Shown here: positions 1 to 7,647 of the stretch, piece by piece
Position numbering within the stretch: position 1 is the stretch's first letter
How the letters are laid out: each line of letters opens with the position of its first letter
Source of the DNA: a virus
Direction: 5' to 3' (one strand)
DNA: 37,835 nucleotides
Virus record (IMG/VR): IMGVR_UViG_3300028800_000199
Location: 1-37,835 of that record
Notes under the pieces: generated by a model
The model's input: the letters and a program-made list of their open reading frames with translations, nothing else
The model's database searches: none
Told to the model about the DNA's origin: nothing
Position numbers and translations under genes: made by a program

Positions 1-1515
1 CGGTGCTTCGTCATCACCGCCGGCGCCGGCGGCGGCCGTTTGCTTCGCCGGCTTTTTGCCGTCGCCGCGCTTGCCCTTCCGTTTATTTGTAACGGGAAGG
101 ACGATGACATTATTATTGTCCTCGCCGCTCTCCTGCTCGGGCGGCGGCGGCGCCGCATCCGGCTCGGCCGCGGGCGCCGGCGGAGCCGAAGCCGCGGCCG
201 AAGCCGGATCGGCTTTTTGCTCGCTGCCGGTCCCGCTCTCGCGACCGGAACTTGGCGCCGCGGTCGGATCGGCGAGCGGCGCGGCCGCGCCGATCGCGGC
301 GTCGACCGCGAGCGCGCCGCCCAAACCGCGCAACTGGTCGTTAAAATCCTCGCCGTCCGGCGCCATGGCGACCGACGCGCCGATGCCGGCGGCCTCAAGC
401 CGTTTAGAGCCGCGGTGCAGCGCGCACCGAGTGGTGAAGGGATCGCTATCGCCGTCGCCGAGCAGCACGACGTGTGACGTTCCGTGCGGCACGGCGAAGC
501 CTTTGTCGGCCGGATCAGGCTGCGGCCCCGGCACGCGCAAGGCGCGCTTCGCCTTATCCTTCAGCGTCGGATGCCGGACGCTTTCGGCCGACTTGCCGGC
601 AAGGTTGCCGAGACTGACGGTGGAGCGAAACCAGACGCGCGACAGGTCGCGGCCGGCGCGCGTCATTGCCGACCAGACCGACAGCACCGTCTCGATGCCC
701 TCGCCGGCGTAGCCGGTAAGACCGCCGGCATCGGGCGCCGGCGCCTCCACCAACGGAATGACGTTGCCGCCGACCGACCCGTAACTCTTTTTCGACACCA
801 GCACCTCGCCGGTGGCGGGATCTGTGATGGTGGCCTTGCCGCCGGGCCGCGCCAGGTCGAGCCAGGTGACATGCACGCCGCGGAACGTTCCGCCGGCGTC
901 GACGATCGGCGCCAGTTGCGCCGGGCCGCGATGCACGACGCGCGGGCGGGTAAGGCCTGTTGTTTGGTCGGTTTCCTCGCCGTCGAAATAGGCGACCACC
1001 GGCGCGAAGCGGAGCAGCAACCGCTCGGGCAGCACGGTGATGCCGCGCGCCTCGCGCAAGTATTGCTCCACCGGCGTGCCGCGCCAGGCCGCGCCGGCGT
1101 GCCAGATTTCAAAAGCGCGCCGGCGTTCCTTCTCGCGGTATTCGTTCGACTCCTTTTCGCGCTGCTCCTTGCGCAGCGCGCGCTCCTTTTCCAGTTCGGC
1201 GGCGCGCTCCGGCGACGGCTCGGCGACGCCGCCGAGCAGATCGATGACGGCGAGAAAATCGGCGCGAGGATCGAGGCCGTGGCGGAGCGCGACCAGGCGC
1301 AGCACGTCGCCGCCGTCATGACAGACCGCGCAAACCCAGCCCTCCGCATCGCACTCGAACGATGTCGAGTCCTTGGCGGCGGGATCGGCCGAATGCAGCG
1401 GGCAGGGGCCAATGTATTTTTTGCCGCGCTTGCGCAGCTTCACCCATTGCGCCGCCACGTCGCAACACGGGTGGCGCAATTTCAGGTCGGCGAGCGCGGC
1501 GTCGGAGATTTTCAT
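1..1515 (-). CDS. DNA primase-like protein, CHC2 zinc finger + Toprim (C-terminus cut by window edge)
   Basis: Reads from ATG at 1515 to the window edge without a stop (505 residues visible). Near the N-terminus a zinc-finger set C38-P-L-H41 and C62-A-V-C65 is followed by GGDVLRLV, as in CHC2 primase fingers. A charged coiled stretch (about 103-133) links to a Toprim-like region with GEGIETVLS (about 270-278), LLGDGDSD (about 351-357) and DFND (about 389-392), matching the Toprim_3 type. The rest is Ala/Pro/acidic linker. Expected role is RNA primer synthesis for phage replication; a helicase domain or helicase gene may follow outside the window. The start overlaps the upstream gene as ATGA. 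The family assignment rests on motifs, not on a search. Confidence 0.85.
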   Translation of the reverse strand, partial: MKISDAALADLKLRHPCCDVAAQWVKLRKRGKKYIGPCPLHSADPAAKDSTSFECDAEGWVCAVCHDGGDVLRLVALRHGLDPRADFLAVIDLLGGVAEPSPERAAELEKERALRKEQREKESNEYREKERRRAFEIWHAGAAWRGTPVEQYLREARGITVLPERLLLRFAPVVAYFDGEETDQTTGLTRPRVVHRGPAQLAPIVDAGGTFRGVHVTWLDLARPGGKATITDPATGEVLVSKKSYGSVGGNVIPLVEAPAPDAGGLTGYAGEGIETVLSVWSAMTRAGRDLSRVWFRSTVSLGNLAGKSAESVRHPTLKDKAKRALRVPGPQPDPADKGFAVPHGTSHVVLLGDGDSDPFTTRCALHRGSKRLEAAGIGASVAMAPDGEDFNDQLRGLGGALAVDAAIGAAAPLADPTAAPSSGRESGTGSEQKADPASAAASAPPAPAAEPDAAPPPPEQESGEDNNNVIVLPVTNKRKGKRGDGKKPAKQTAAAGAGGDDEAP

Positions 1516-1745
1516 TTTGTTGTTATTTTCTTGTTCCAAGCGTCGAAAGCGAGCGCGGAGGCAGCATCCGGCGCGAACACATGCCGCTGCTCCCAAAAGC
1601 AAGGCTCCATCAAAGGCGGCGGATCGGGACACGGCCGAACCCACCAAAAGTCCTCTTCGATACGCCAGCCGGCCGCATAGGCGAGGCCGGCCGTTTCCGG
1701 CGCATCATCCTCAAGCGCGCGCTTGTCGATTTGGATGCGGATCAC
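1512..1745 (-). CDS. hypothetical protein, 77 aa
   Basis: Starts at GTG 1745, which overlaps the stop of the preceding gene as GTGA, and ends as ATGA on the primase start, so it is coupled at both ends. The sequence begins VIRIQIDKRALEDDAPE and carries an aromatic, Cys/Pro-rich middle (EDFWWVRPCPDPPP). A longer in-frame reading would enter the upstream gene in another frame and is unlikely. No recognised domain; the position directly before the primase suggests a replication accessory role, which is only inference. Confidence 0.75.
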   Translation of the reverse strand: MIRIQIDKRALEDDAPETAGLAYAAGWRIEEDFWWVRPCPDPPPLMEPCFWEQRHVFAPDAASALAFDAWNKKITTK

Positions 1746-2104
1746 GCCGGCTGCTCCGCCACCATGCCTGGCAGCATGATCTCGCCGGACTTGTTCTTGC
1801 GGTCGCAATCGTCGGCCGCGCGTTTCAGTTCGCCGAACAGATGCAAGATCACTACCGGCGCCAGGCGCCACGCCGCCGGCGCGACCTTAAATCCGTCGAC
1901 CAGCGCGACCAGGCCGCGGGCCTCCGCCGGCGACAGGAACACGCAAGCGGCGCCGGCGCCGAGCCGGTAATAAGGCCGCCAGCCGTGGCCGGCATTGTAG
2001 GAGGCGCCGACCTCGAAGCGCGTGCCGGCCGGCGCAAAGCGCATGGCGCGGTTGAACTTGCGCCACACTTTCCATTCCCGCCGGGCTTTCTTCCGCAAAT
2101 TCAT
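1742..2104 (-). CDS. hypothetical protein, 120 aa
   Basis: ATG at 2104, overlapping the previous stop by ATGA. Basic N-terminus (MNLRKKARREWKVWRKFNRAMR) followed by a mixed domain with GASYNAGHGWRPYYRLG and an acidic/basic C-terminus. Not recognised. Part of the coupled early operon; no membrane segment or known motif. Confidence 0.8.
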   Translation of the reverse strand: MNLRKKARREWKVWRKFNRAMRFAPAGTRFEVGASYNAGHGWRPYYRLGAGAACVFLSPAEARGLVALVDGFKVAPAAWRLAPVVILHLFGELKRAADDCDRKNKSGEIMLPGMVAEQPA

Positions 2105-2385
2105 GCCAACGCCCCCCTGGCGGCCGCGACCGCGTCGGCAAACGCCGCCTGAATGATTTCCAGAAACGCCGGCGCGACCGGGCCGGCGCCGGACGGCACC
2201 TCGAATCCGTTCACGCCCGGACAGGCGAGCGCCTTCAGAGCGGCGCGCTCCGCCATCGGCGTGCGAATACGATCGGCGCCGACAAGCTTGCTATTTGATC
2301 GAACCGACATCGCCGCGGCCGCCAGCGCCCGGCCATAGGCCTGTTGCCGCTCTTTGATGAATTTGCGCTCCGTTTCAGTAGTCAT
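2101..2385 (-). CDS. hypothetical protein, 94 aa
   Basis: ATG at 2385, stop overlapping the next gene start by ATGA (2101-2104). N-terminus MTTETERKFIKERQQAYGRAL is charged and probably helical; the C-terminal 35 residues are Ala-rich helix. No recognised domain. It overlaps the upstream gene by 11 bases. Confidence 0.8.
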   Translation of the reverse strand: MTTETERKFIKERQQAYGRALAAAAMSVRSNSKLVGADRIRTPMAERAALKALACPGVNGFEVPSGAGPVAPAFLEIIQAAFADAVAAARGALA

Positions 2386-2704
2386 GGTGGCCTCCGTCCC
2401 GGTGAAGCAGTTCGCGGAATTTTTCGAGCGCCGTGGCGCAGGCGCGCAATTCTATGGCGCGCGTCAGATACGGCCGATAGCGGAAGGCGCGATCGCCGGC
2501 GGCGACCAGCGCGCGCTGCGAGCCCTCGATGCGCGCGGCTTCGGTCAGCACAGCCTCGACCAGGCGCGTGAACGTAGCCTTGCCGCATGGCGGCCGCGGC
2601 GACGGATCGGCTTCATCCCAGGCGAGCGCGCACGGCACGCACTCGAACACGGTGCCGACCAGGCGCGCGGTGCATTTTTGCTCGGCTGCCGGCGCGTCGC
2701 TCAT
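2375..2704 (-). CDS. hypothetical protein with Cys pairs, 109 aa
   Basis: ATG at 2704, overlapping the upstream stop as ATGA. The N-terminal half contains C11, C23, C26 and a later PPCG, a spacing that could hold a metal (C-x2-C at FECVPC). The C-terminal half is Arg/Ala-rich helix. Function unknown; expression should follow the early operon. Confidence 0.78.
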   Translation of the reverse strand: MSDAPAAEQKCTARLVGTVFECVPCALAWDEADPSPRPPCGKATFTRLVEAVLTEAARIEGSQRALVAAGDRAFRYRPYLTRAIELRACATALEKFRELLHRDGGHHDY

Positions 2705-2988
2705 ACGGCCTCAAGTTCGCTGTCGGTCGGCGCTTCAATGTCGATCGATTGGCCGGGATAGAACACGCCGACGCGAACCAGCCATTGCTCCACGGCGCGC
2801 ACGACGGCGACGCGCGCCTCGTGCATGCTCTTTGCCGGGCGAAAGCCGCGCTGCTCGTCGGGCAGATAGACCGTAAAATGCGCCGCCGGTGCGCGGGAGA
2901 AATTGCCCACCTCGCCGATCATGACGTCGCCGAGCTTGACGATCTCGCTCTCCGCAGTGCGCGGCAGGAAATAAAGAATGGGACTCAT
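2701..2988 (-). CDS. hypothetical protein, 95 aa
   Basis: Start chosen at ATG 2988 (MSPILYFLPRTAESEIV) because the upstream small gene stops there (TGA at 2985-2987). Longer in-frame readings give only an Arg/Gly-rich leader. The protein has a compact beta-like N-terminus and a helix ending VRAVEQWLVRVGVF. No recognised domain. Confidence 0.78.
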   Translation of the reverse strand: MSPILYFLPRTAESEIVKLGDVMIGEVGNFSRAPAAHFTVYLPDEQRGFRPAKSMHEARVAVVRAVEQWLVRVGVFYPGQSIDIEAPTDSELEAV

Positions 2989-3131
2989 GACGCGGCCCCA
3001 TCGTCGAGCCCCGGCGTAACCCGCGGCCGGTCGAGCAGCGGCTCGATGCCGCGCGCCGCCCAATAGGCGAGCGCATAGGCCCCGACGAACTGCAGCGCGT
3101 GACAGAGACAGGCGACCAGCGCATCAGCCAT
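2985..3131 (-). CDS. small hydrophobic protein, 48 aa
   Basis: ATG at 3131 overlaps the upstream stop by 8 bases, and the TGA at 2985-2987 overlaps the next ATG, so it fills exactly the space between two genes. Translation begins MADALVACLCHALQFVGAYA and continues with a short hydrophobic helix (LAYWAARGI), then a polar tail. It could be a single membrane segment or an amphipathic helix. Support comes from the packing and reading frame; function unknown. Confidence 0.65.
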   Translation of the reverse strand: MADALVACLCHALQFVGAYALAYWAARGIEPLLDRPRVTPGLDDGAAS

Positions 3132-3492
3132 GGGCGGCCTCCGCGGCTTGCTGCGGATTGCGCACGTGCAGCCCGCACGCCTTCAAACCGCGAAACAAAA
3201 GGTCGTAAACGCCGCGGCGCATGCGGTGGTGGCCGGTGACCAGGCCGACGACGACGGCGTCGTCTTCGCCGGCGAGCGCGGCATTAAGCGCGCCGTCCTC
3301 GCTGCGCACGCGGCCGCGCTTCCAAGCTTCGCGGAGCGCGCCGGAGAACGGCGGCGACTTTTTCAGCGAGACCGCGTAATCGGCGGTGCCGTCGAGCCGC
3401 GGCGCGCTGATCAGCGCCATTTCCATAAGGCCAATGACGCGCTTGCCGGTTTCGCTGCCGCCGGGCAGCAATTCGATCGTCACCCGGATCAC
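3124..3492 (-). CDS. hypothetical phage protein, 122 aa
   Basis: GTG start at 3492 overlaps the upstream stop as GTGA. Sequence opens VIRVTIELLPGGSETGKRVIG, a beta-strand-rich N-terminus that I associate with small conserved proteins in rhizobial phages; a basic middle (SGALREAWKRGRVR) and a helical C-terminus follow. The large in-frame extension upstream is Arg-rich out-of-frame reading of other genes and was not used. No biochemical function known to me. Confidence 0.8.
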   Translation of the reverse strand: MIRVTIELLPGGSETGKRVIGLMEMALISAPRLDGTADYAVSLKKSPPFSGALREAWKRGRVRSEDGALNAALAGEDDAVVVGLVTGHHRMRRGVYDLLFRGLKACGLHVRNPQQAAEAAHG

Positions 3493-3680
3493 GACACGGC
3501 CTCCAGATGCCGGCGCCAGGCGTCGGGGCGCCGGCGCTTGTCGTCGTCGGTCCAGTTCATGCCGCAGCAACCGGGAAGGCCATACGAATGCGATGGCGCC
3601 GCCGCGGCGCCCGGCGAGCCGGCGGCCGTTGCCGCGGGATCGGGCAATCCGGCGAGCAGCAAAGCGACCAGGCGCATCAT
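3489..3680 (-). CDS. hypothetical protein, 63 aa
   Basis: ATG at 3680 overlaps the upstream stop as ATGA; stop overlaps the next GTG. N-terminus MMRLVALLLAGLPDPAATAA looks like a short hydrophobic leader or small helix, followed by a Cys pair (GCCGMNW) and a charged C-terminus (DDDKRRRPDAWRRHLEA). It lacks a clear signal-peptidase pattern. The Trp-x-x-D-D-x-x-R-R-P-D-A-W-R end resembles short packaging-adjacent phage peptides, but I do not recognise a family. Confidence 0.7.
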   Translation of the reverse strand: MMRLVALLLAGLPDPAATAAGSPGAAAAPSHSYGLPGCCGMNWTDDDKRRRPDAWRRHLEAVS

Positions 3681-4210
3681 GACAGCGCCTCCGCATGATC
3701 GCAGGCGTCGCATCCGGCCGCCGGCGCCGCGACGCCGGACTCTGCACAGATGCAGCGATCGAGACGCGCCGCATCGACCGCCGCCTCGGCCACCAAAAAA
3801 CGGCGCCGGCATTTATCCTTTTCGACGTCATCAATACAGGAACAGCCGCGGAGGCCGGCGCGCTCCAAGGGACAATCAGATAGCGGCGCCGCCGGCGGCG
3901 GCTCTTCGCCGGCGAGCAGATCGAGCAGCGCGCCAATCGGCCCGGACGCACGATCGTCCGGCAACCGCGTGAGCGAGTGCCGCGCCTGCGCCAGCGACAC
4001 GCCGTGCTGAACGAGCAGCGACACCAGGACGGCGGAATCACGCGCGTGCGTTTGCACCGCGGTGCCGGACTTGCCGCAATCCAGGAACATTTCGGCGAGA
4101 CGGCCGTCCGGATAGCGGCCGATGCCGACCGTGTAGATCTGGCTGTCGTGGACGAACTGAAACGATTCGTGATAGCGCCGGTTCGGCAAGCGCACGCGTT
4201 CCGTGGTCAT
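3677..4210 (-). CDS. TSCPD-like domain protein
   Basis: 177 aa, ATG at 4210 overlapping the upstream stop as ATGA. Residues about 10-85 (RRYHESFQFVHDSQIYTVGI ... DGRLAEMFLDCGKSGTAVQT ... LVSLLVQHGVSLAQ) match the pattern of the TSCPD domain found at the C-terminus of B12-dependent ribonucleotide reductases (G-x-x-Y-T-V-x-x-x-x-D-G-R-x-x-E-x-F-x-x-x-G-K-x-G). The C-terminal half is Cys-rich (DCPLERAGLRGCSC, RCICAE, GCDACDH), possibly metal-binding. No catalytic reductase domain is present. A role in nucleotide metabolism is possible but only suggested by the domain. Confidence 0.75.
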   Translation of the reverse strand: MTTERVRLPNRRYHESFQFVHDSQIYTVGIGRYPDGRLAEMFLDCGKSGTAVQTHARDSAVLVSLLVQHGVSLAQARHSLTRLPDDRASGPIGALLDLLAGEEPPPAAPLSDCPLERAGLRGCSCIDDVEKDKCRRRFLVAEAAVDAARLDRCICAESGVAAPAAGCDACDHAEALS

Positions 4211-4395
4211 TGATATCGCTCCTCCTGCAATCGCGGCTCAACGCGGCCCGCATCGTTGCGCGGCTGCTCGCTCATTGGATTTTGTTCGCCGGCGACGTGG
4301 CCGCAGCCGCAACGCCGCAAGCCGCCGACGATGCGCATCGGGCGGCTGCAGCGCGGGCATTGCGCCGGATCGAAGCGAACGGCTTTGCGTTTCAT
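4207..4395 (-). CDS. zinc-ribbon protein, 62 aa
   Basis: ATG at 4395; stop overlaps the next ATG. Two cysteine knuckles, C13-P-R-C16 and C29-G-C31-G-H, separated by a short basic strand, form a probable small zinc ribbon. The rest is polar. Such proteins in phage early operons often bind nucleic acid, but no target can be read from the sequence. Confidence 0.75.
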   Translation of the reverse strand: MKRKAVRFDPAQCPRCSRPMRIVGGLRRCGCGHVAGEQNPMSEQPRNDAGRVEPRLQEERYQ

Positions 4396-4406
4396 GACCG
4401 CCGGCC

Positions 4407-4880
4407 TCAGAACGGGATTTCATCGTCCATGTCGCCGCGCGGCCGCGCGCCGCCGGCGGCGGTCGGCGCCGGGCCAGGCGAGCGGGTCGACGACGTGCCG
4501 TAATCGGCCGGCGCCGGCGCCGGCCGGTCGGAGCGATCGAGCAGCACCAACTCGGCGCGATAGGCGCCGAGCACCACCTCGGTGGTGTAGCGATCGGTGC
4601 CGGCCTGATCCTGCCACTTGCGGGTTTTTTGCTGGCCCTCAACAAAAACCTTGGAGCCCTTTTTCAGATACTGCTCGGCGACCTTGCAAAGGTTCTCGTT
4701 GAAGATGACGACGCGGTGCCAATCGGTAATTTCACGCCGCTCGCCCGACGCCTTGTCGCGCCAGGTTTCGCCGGTAGCGATCGACAGCGTCACCACCGGC
4801 TTGCCGTCTTGCGTGCGCCGGATTTCAGGATCGGCGCCAAGATGGCCGATCAACAAAACCTTGTTTAGGGTTCCGCTCAT
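4407..4880 (-). CDS. ssb: single-stranded DNA-binding protein
   Basis: 157 aa. N-terminal OB fold begins MSGTLNKVLLIGHLGADPEI and contains the family signatures VVTLSIATGETWRDK, TDWHRVVIFNE, YLKKGSKVFVEGQ and the beta strand YTTEVVL. A Pro/Ala/Gly linker leads to the acidic tip DMDDEIPF that recruits replication and repair partners. Length and order match bacterial SSB. Start ATG 4880 overlaps the HNH gene stop as ATGA. It will coat single strands during phage replication, together with the primase downstream. Confidence 0.97.
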   Translation of the reverse strand: MSGTLNKVLLIGHLGADPEIRRTQDGKPVVTLSIATGETWRDKASGERREITDWHRVVIFNENLCKVAEQYLKKGSKVFVEGQQKTRKWQDQAGTDRYTTEVVLGAYRAELVLLDRSDRPAPAPADYGTSSTRSPGPAPTAAGGARPRGDMDDEIPF

Positions 4881-5701
4881 TGTTCGGAGGCCTTTCGCTT
4901 CGATTTTAATGAGAGACGCTGTTCCAGCTTGGCGACAGCCATGATCGTCGGCTTAAGTTCCGCCGGCGCATCGTCGTAGCCGCGGCCGAACCGTCCGTTG
5001 AGGCGCGGCAACAATGCGCGCGGCACCAGTTCCCAATTAGATGGATCTGTATCGAGCACGTCGCCCTTGCATTTCAGCACCATGCCATCGGGAATCGGGC
5101 CGTGCTTTTGTTGCCAGAGCCAACGGTGTTTCAGGACATAGCGACGTTCGAAGCCGGTATGAGGGTTGGTCTCGTTGATGCTGATTTCCACATAGCCGAT
5201 CGAGCCGACACGTTCATGCCCGGCATATTTCACGTTGTGAGGCAGCGCGCCCTTCCGAAATTGCGTCCGCGCCGAGCCGGGATTGTTGCCGAGTTTTTTA
5301 CCCTTGCTCCACGGCGCCGCGCCTTTTTCGAACCGCCCGGTCCGGCCGGTTTTCCACTTCATGCGCTTGCGCAAGCCGAGAAGATTTTCGGCCGTCACGT
5401 CTTTGCGCCTGAAGGCTGCGCAGAATTCACGATGATAGGCGCCGATCTCCATCGAACGGTTTTGGCTCAGCCAAGCAATTTCCTCGGCAGAGTATCGCAG
5501 GTGCCGTCCGGCGAAGCGGCCGCGCGCGCGACCGACCTTCCAGCCCTTGCGCTTGCGCAGCCCGTGCAAATGAATGGCGGCGACGTCGGTTCGGCCAAAC
5601 GCGGCGCAGAAGGCGTAGTGATAATCGCTGATGATCATTGCCTGATTGGCCTCAAGCCACGCCATTTCCGCGACGGAATATGAAATCGCGCGCCTCCTCA
5701 C
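4877..5701 (-). CDS. HNH endonuclease-like protein with duplicated N-terminal module
   Basis: 274 aa. Residues about 5-58 and 67-120 are two copies of one module (for example AFCAAFGRTDV / EFCAAFRRKDV and GLRKRKGWK / GLRKRMKWK), probably helix-turn-helix DNA-binding units. A linker with repeated W-S-K-G-K and F-R-K-G-A-L-P-H-N leads to a C-terminal HNH_3-like region: LKHRWLWQQKHGPIPDGMVL, then KCKGD in place of the usual H-K-D-G-D, and DPSNWELVPRALLPRLN. The changed second histidine position is common, in my recollection, in rhizobial phage members, so activity cannot be assumed. Overlaps both neighbours by ATGA. Confidence 0.85.
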   Translation of the reverse strand: MRRRAISYSVAEMAWLEANQAMIISDYHYAFCAAFGRTDVAAIHLHGLRKRKGWKVGRARGRFAGRHLRYSAEEIAWLSQNRSMEIGAYHREFCAAFRRKDVTAENLLGLRKRMKWKTGRTGRFEKGAAPWSKGKKLGNNPGSARTQFRKGALPHNVKYAGHERVGSIGYVEISINETNPHTGFERRYVLKHRWLWQQKHGPIPDGMVLKCKGDVLDTDPSNWELVPRALLPRLNGRFGRGYDDAPAELKPTIMAVAKLEQRLSLKSKRKASEQ

Positions 5702-5958
5702 GACTTATTGTCCCCGATCAACTTTGGGCTCGCGTGCACACCATCTAAAAACCGAGACGGGTCGAGGCCGTGATCCGACATAATTTTCGCGGCCTGGATT
5801 TTGAGGCTGGCATTTCGAATGATCTGATCAGCGACCGCGACGATTGCTTCTCCGCGAGACACCTCTAGCTCGAGCTGACCGCCGCTCAGGCTTTCGTCGG
5901 ATAACCGCTCGATCTGCGCAAATAGATGGTCGTTGAGGTCCGAGAGTCTGTTTTTCAT
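5698..5958 (-). CDS. hypothetical protein, 86 aa
   Basis: ATG at 5958 overlaps the stop of the ParB-methyltransferase gene; its own stop overlaps the HNH start. Mostly helical and acidic at the N-terminus (MKNRLSDLNDHLFAQIERLS), with GEAIVAVADQIIRNASLKIQ typical of small phage proteins of the same operon position. Function unknown. Confidence 0.8.
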   Translation of the reverse strand: MKNRLSDLNDHLFAQIERLSDESLSGGQLELEVSRGEAIVAVADQIIRNASLKIQAAKIMSDHGLDPSRFLDGVHASPKLIGDNKS

Positions 5959-7304
5959 GCCGCGGCCCCGACGCGATGCGCCGCCGGCGCCTTATCGCCG
6001 TGGCCGTCCCATTTCGGGCCGCGGTCGGCCGTCTCGAACAGCGAAAAGTAACGCGACGCGGCGACCAGGAGCTCGAAATCGTCGTAGAACTTTTGCGGCT
6101 TGCGCGAGTGGTGCTTGCGGTCGACCGGCGCCGACAGTTCGGTGGTGAGGTTGCCGACCGTAATGACCGGCTTGCCGCACGTGGCGATGATGGCGGACTC
6201 GGTCTTGCCGCGCAGCACTTGCCCCTGGCCCATGACGTTTTTGGTCCAGGTGCGCAGCGTGACGCCTCTGAGCCCGAGCGCCTCCAGCACGGCGACGTGA
6301 TAGCCGCGCACCAGATGAAAATTCGGAATCCACATGGCGACGACGCAGTCGTCGGCAAGAATGGGCCGCACCTTGTCGCGCGCGTATTCGACGATCTGCG
6401 CCTGCGACATGGTCGGATAGGGGTAATAGCCCCGCGCCAGGCGGGAGGCATCGTCGCTCTCAGGTTCCGCGGCCCACGGCCAATCGATGACGCCGGCGCG
6501 ATACGGGGCGCCCTGGCCGGGCGGCGGCGGCGGCTCTTTCCTGATTTGCTCCGCGGCCTTCATTGTTTGAAGGCGCTTGTACGGACCGTCGACACGGCCG
6601 GTGCGGTCCATGTCCTCAACGAGCTTGCCGTATTTTGCCGGCTCGGCCTTGCCGGCGGCCACAACCACCGCGGCCTTGTCGAGCGAGCGGCGCGACTTGC
6701 CGGTAAACGCCGCTGCAGCTTCGGCGGCGCGGACCGGCTCGCCTGCCGCTTTGGTTTTGGTCTTGCCGCCTGCCGCCTGGCGCGCGAGCGCCGCCGGCCG
6801 AACCTTGGCCTCGATGGCCTCGCGGATCGCGACGGCCTCCGTGTATTTGAAGTCCTTTCGCAGCGCCGGATCGTTTTCCGCCCATTCGCCGGCAACGATG
6901 GTCTGCAGCGGCACGACATGCACCGGGATGTGCTCGGTGCGGAACATGGACAACTGCCAGGCGCGCAACCGGCGCTCGCCGGCGATCAGGTTGCCGTCAC
7001 GATCGATGACGATCGGCTGCAGCAAGCCCTCTTTATTGATCGAGCGCGCCAGCGCCGCGACATCGCCCATGTCCTTACGAAAGCGCTTGCCGACTTTGAT
7101 TTGCACCACCGGGCGCCGTTCGCCGCGATACGCATGCTCGTTGCGCGCCGGCGGCAACCAACCCTCGGCGCGCGGCACGGCCTCAAAGCGCGGAACATCG
7201 CCGGGCTTGCCGCCTTTCTTGACCGCGGCCACGACCTGGCGGCGAACGCTGCGCACCCTGCGCGCCTGGGCCCGCTTTGTTGCTTTGGTTGGGCGCTTCG
7301 CCAT
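5955..7304 (-). CDS. ParB-like nuclease domain fused to MT-A70-type DNA methyltransferase
   Basis: 449 aa. Basic N-terminus (about 1-30), then a ParB/Srx-like domain: ARSINKEGLLQPIVIDRDGN (about 86-105) followed by IAGERRLRA with the GERR box at 109-112. The C-terminal half is an MT-A70-like adenine methyltransferase: DWPW at 274-277 replaces the usual DPPW, followed by YPTMS, WIPNFHL, the TWTKN motif, and FYDDFELLVAASRY...KWDGHGD. Likely modifies phage or host DNA. Start ATG 7304 is preceded by GGAGGAGG inside the end of the upstream gene. Confidence 0.88.
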   Translation of the reverse strand: MAKRPTKATKRAQARRVRSVRRQVVAAVKKGGKPGDVPRFEAVPRAEGWLPPARNEHAYRGERRPVVQIKVGKRFRKDMGDVAALARSINKEGLLQPIVIDRDGNLIAGERRLRAWQLSMFRTEHIPVHVVPLQTIVAGEWAENDPALRKDFKYTEAVAIREAIEAKVRPAALARQAAGGKTKTKAAGEPVRAAEAAAAFTGKSRRSLDKAAVVVAAGKAEPAKYGKLVEDMDRTGRVDGPYKRLQTMKAAEQIRKEPPPPPGQGAPYRAGVIDWPWAAEPESDDASRLARGYYPYPTMSQAQIVEYARDKVRPILADDCVVAMWIPNFHLVRGYHVAVLEALGLRGVTLRTWTKNVMGQGQVLRGKTESAIIATCGKPVITVGNLTTELSAPVDRKHHSRKPQKFYDDFELLVAASRYFSLFETADRGPKWDGHGDKAPAAHRVGAAA

Positions 7305-7305
7305 T

Positions 7306-7647
7306 TTAAGCCTCCTCCGCCTTTGCCAAGAGCGCGTCCGCGTCTTCGCGCACGCACGGCACCAAATGACCGATCAGCGAGTCCCAGCGCGGCGCGCAGC
7401 GATCGCGGCAGCGGTGCGCGGCGACGGACGCGCGCATGGCGGTGAGCAGCACCGGCGCGAAATTGCCGACGAAAGAACGGTGGGCGCTTTCAACCACCGC
7501 CGCGTGCAGCTTTTGATCGAACGCCTCGATGGCCTCGGCCCAATCGCCGGGCGGCAGCGCCAACGGCTTCGCCAGCATGCGGCCGGCGAAGGCGGTGATG
7601 TCGCCGAGCAGCGCGACATCGTCGAACAGCGTGCGCGGCGCGTTCAT
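7306..7647 (-). CDS. hypothetical protein, 113 aa
   Basis: ATG at 7647 overlaps the upstream stop as ATGA. Helical protein opening MNAPRTLFDDVALLGDITAF, with C-R-D-R-C in the C-terminal half (RCRDRCAPRWDSLIGHLVPC). No recognised domain. Its last codons supply the strong ribosome-binding site of the methyltransferase gene. Confidence 0.8.
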   Translation of the reverse strand: MNAPRTLFDDVALLGDITAFAGRMLAKPLALPPGDWAEAIEAFDQKLHAAVVESAHRSFVGNFAPVLLTAMRASVAAHRCRDRCAPRWDSLIGHLVPCVREDADALLAKAEEA

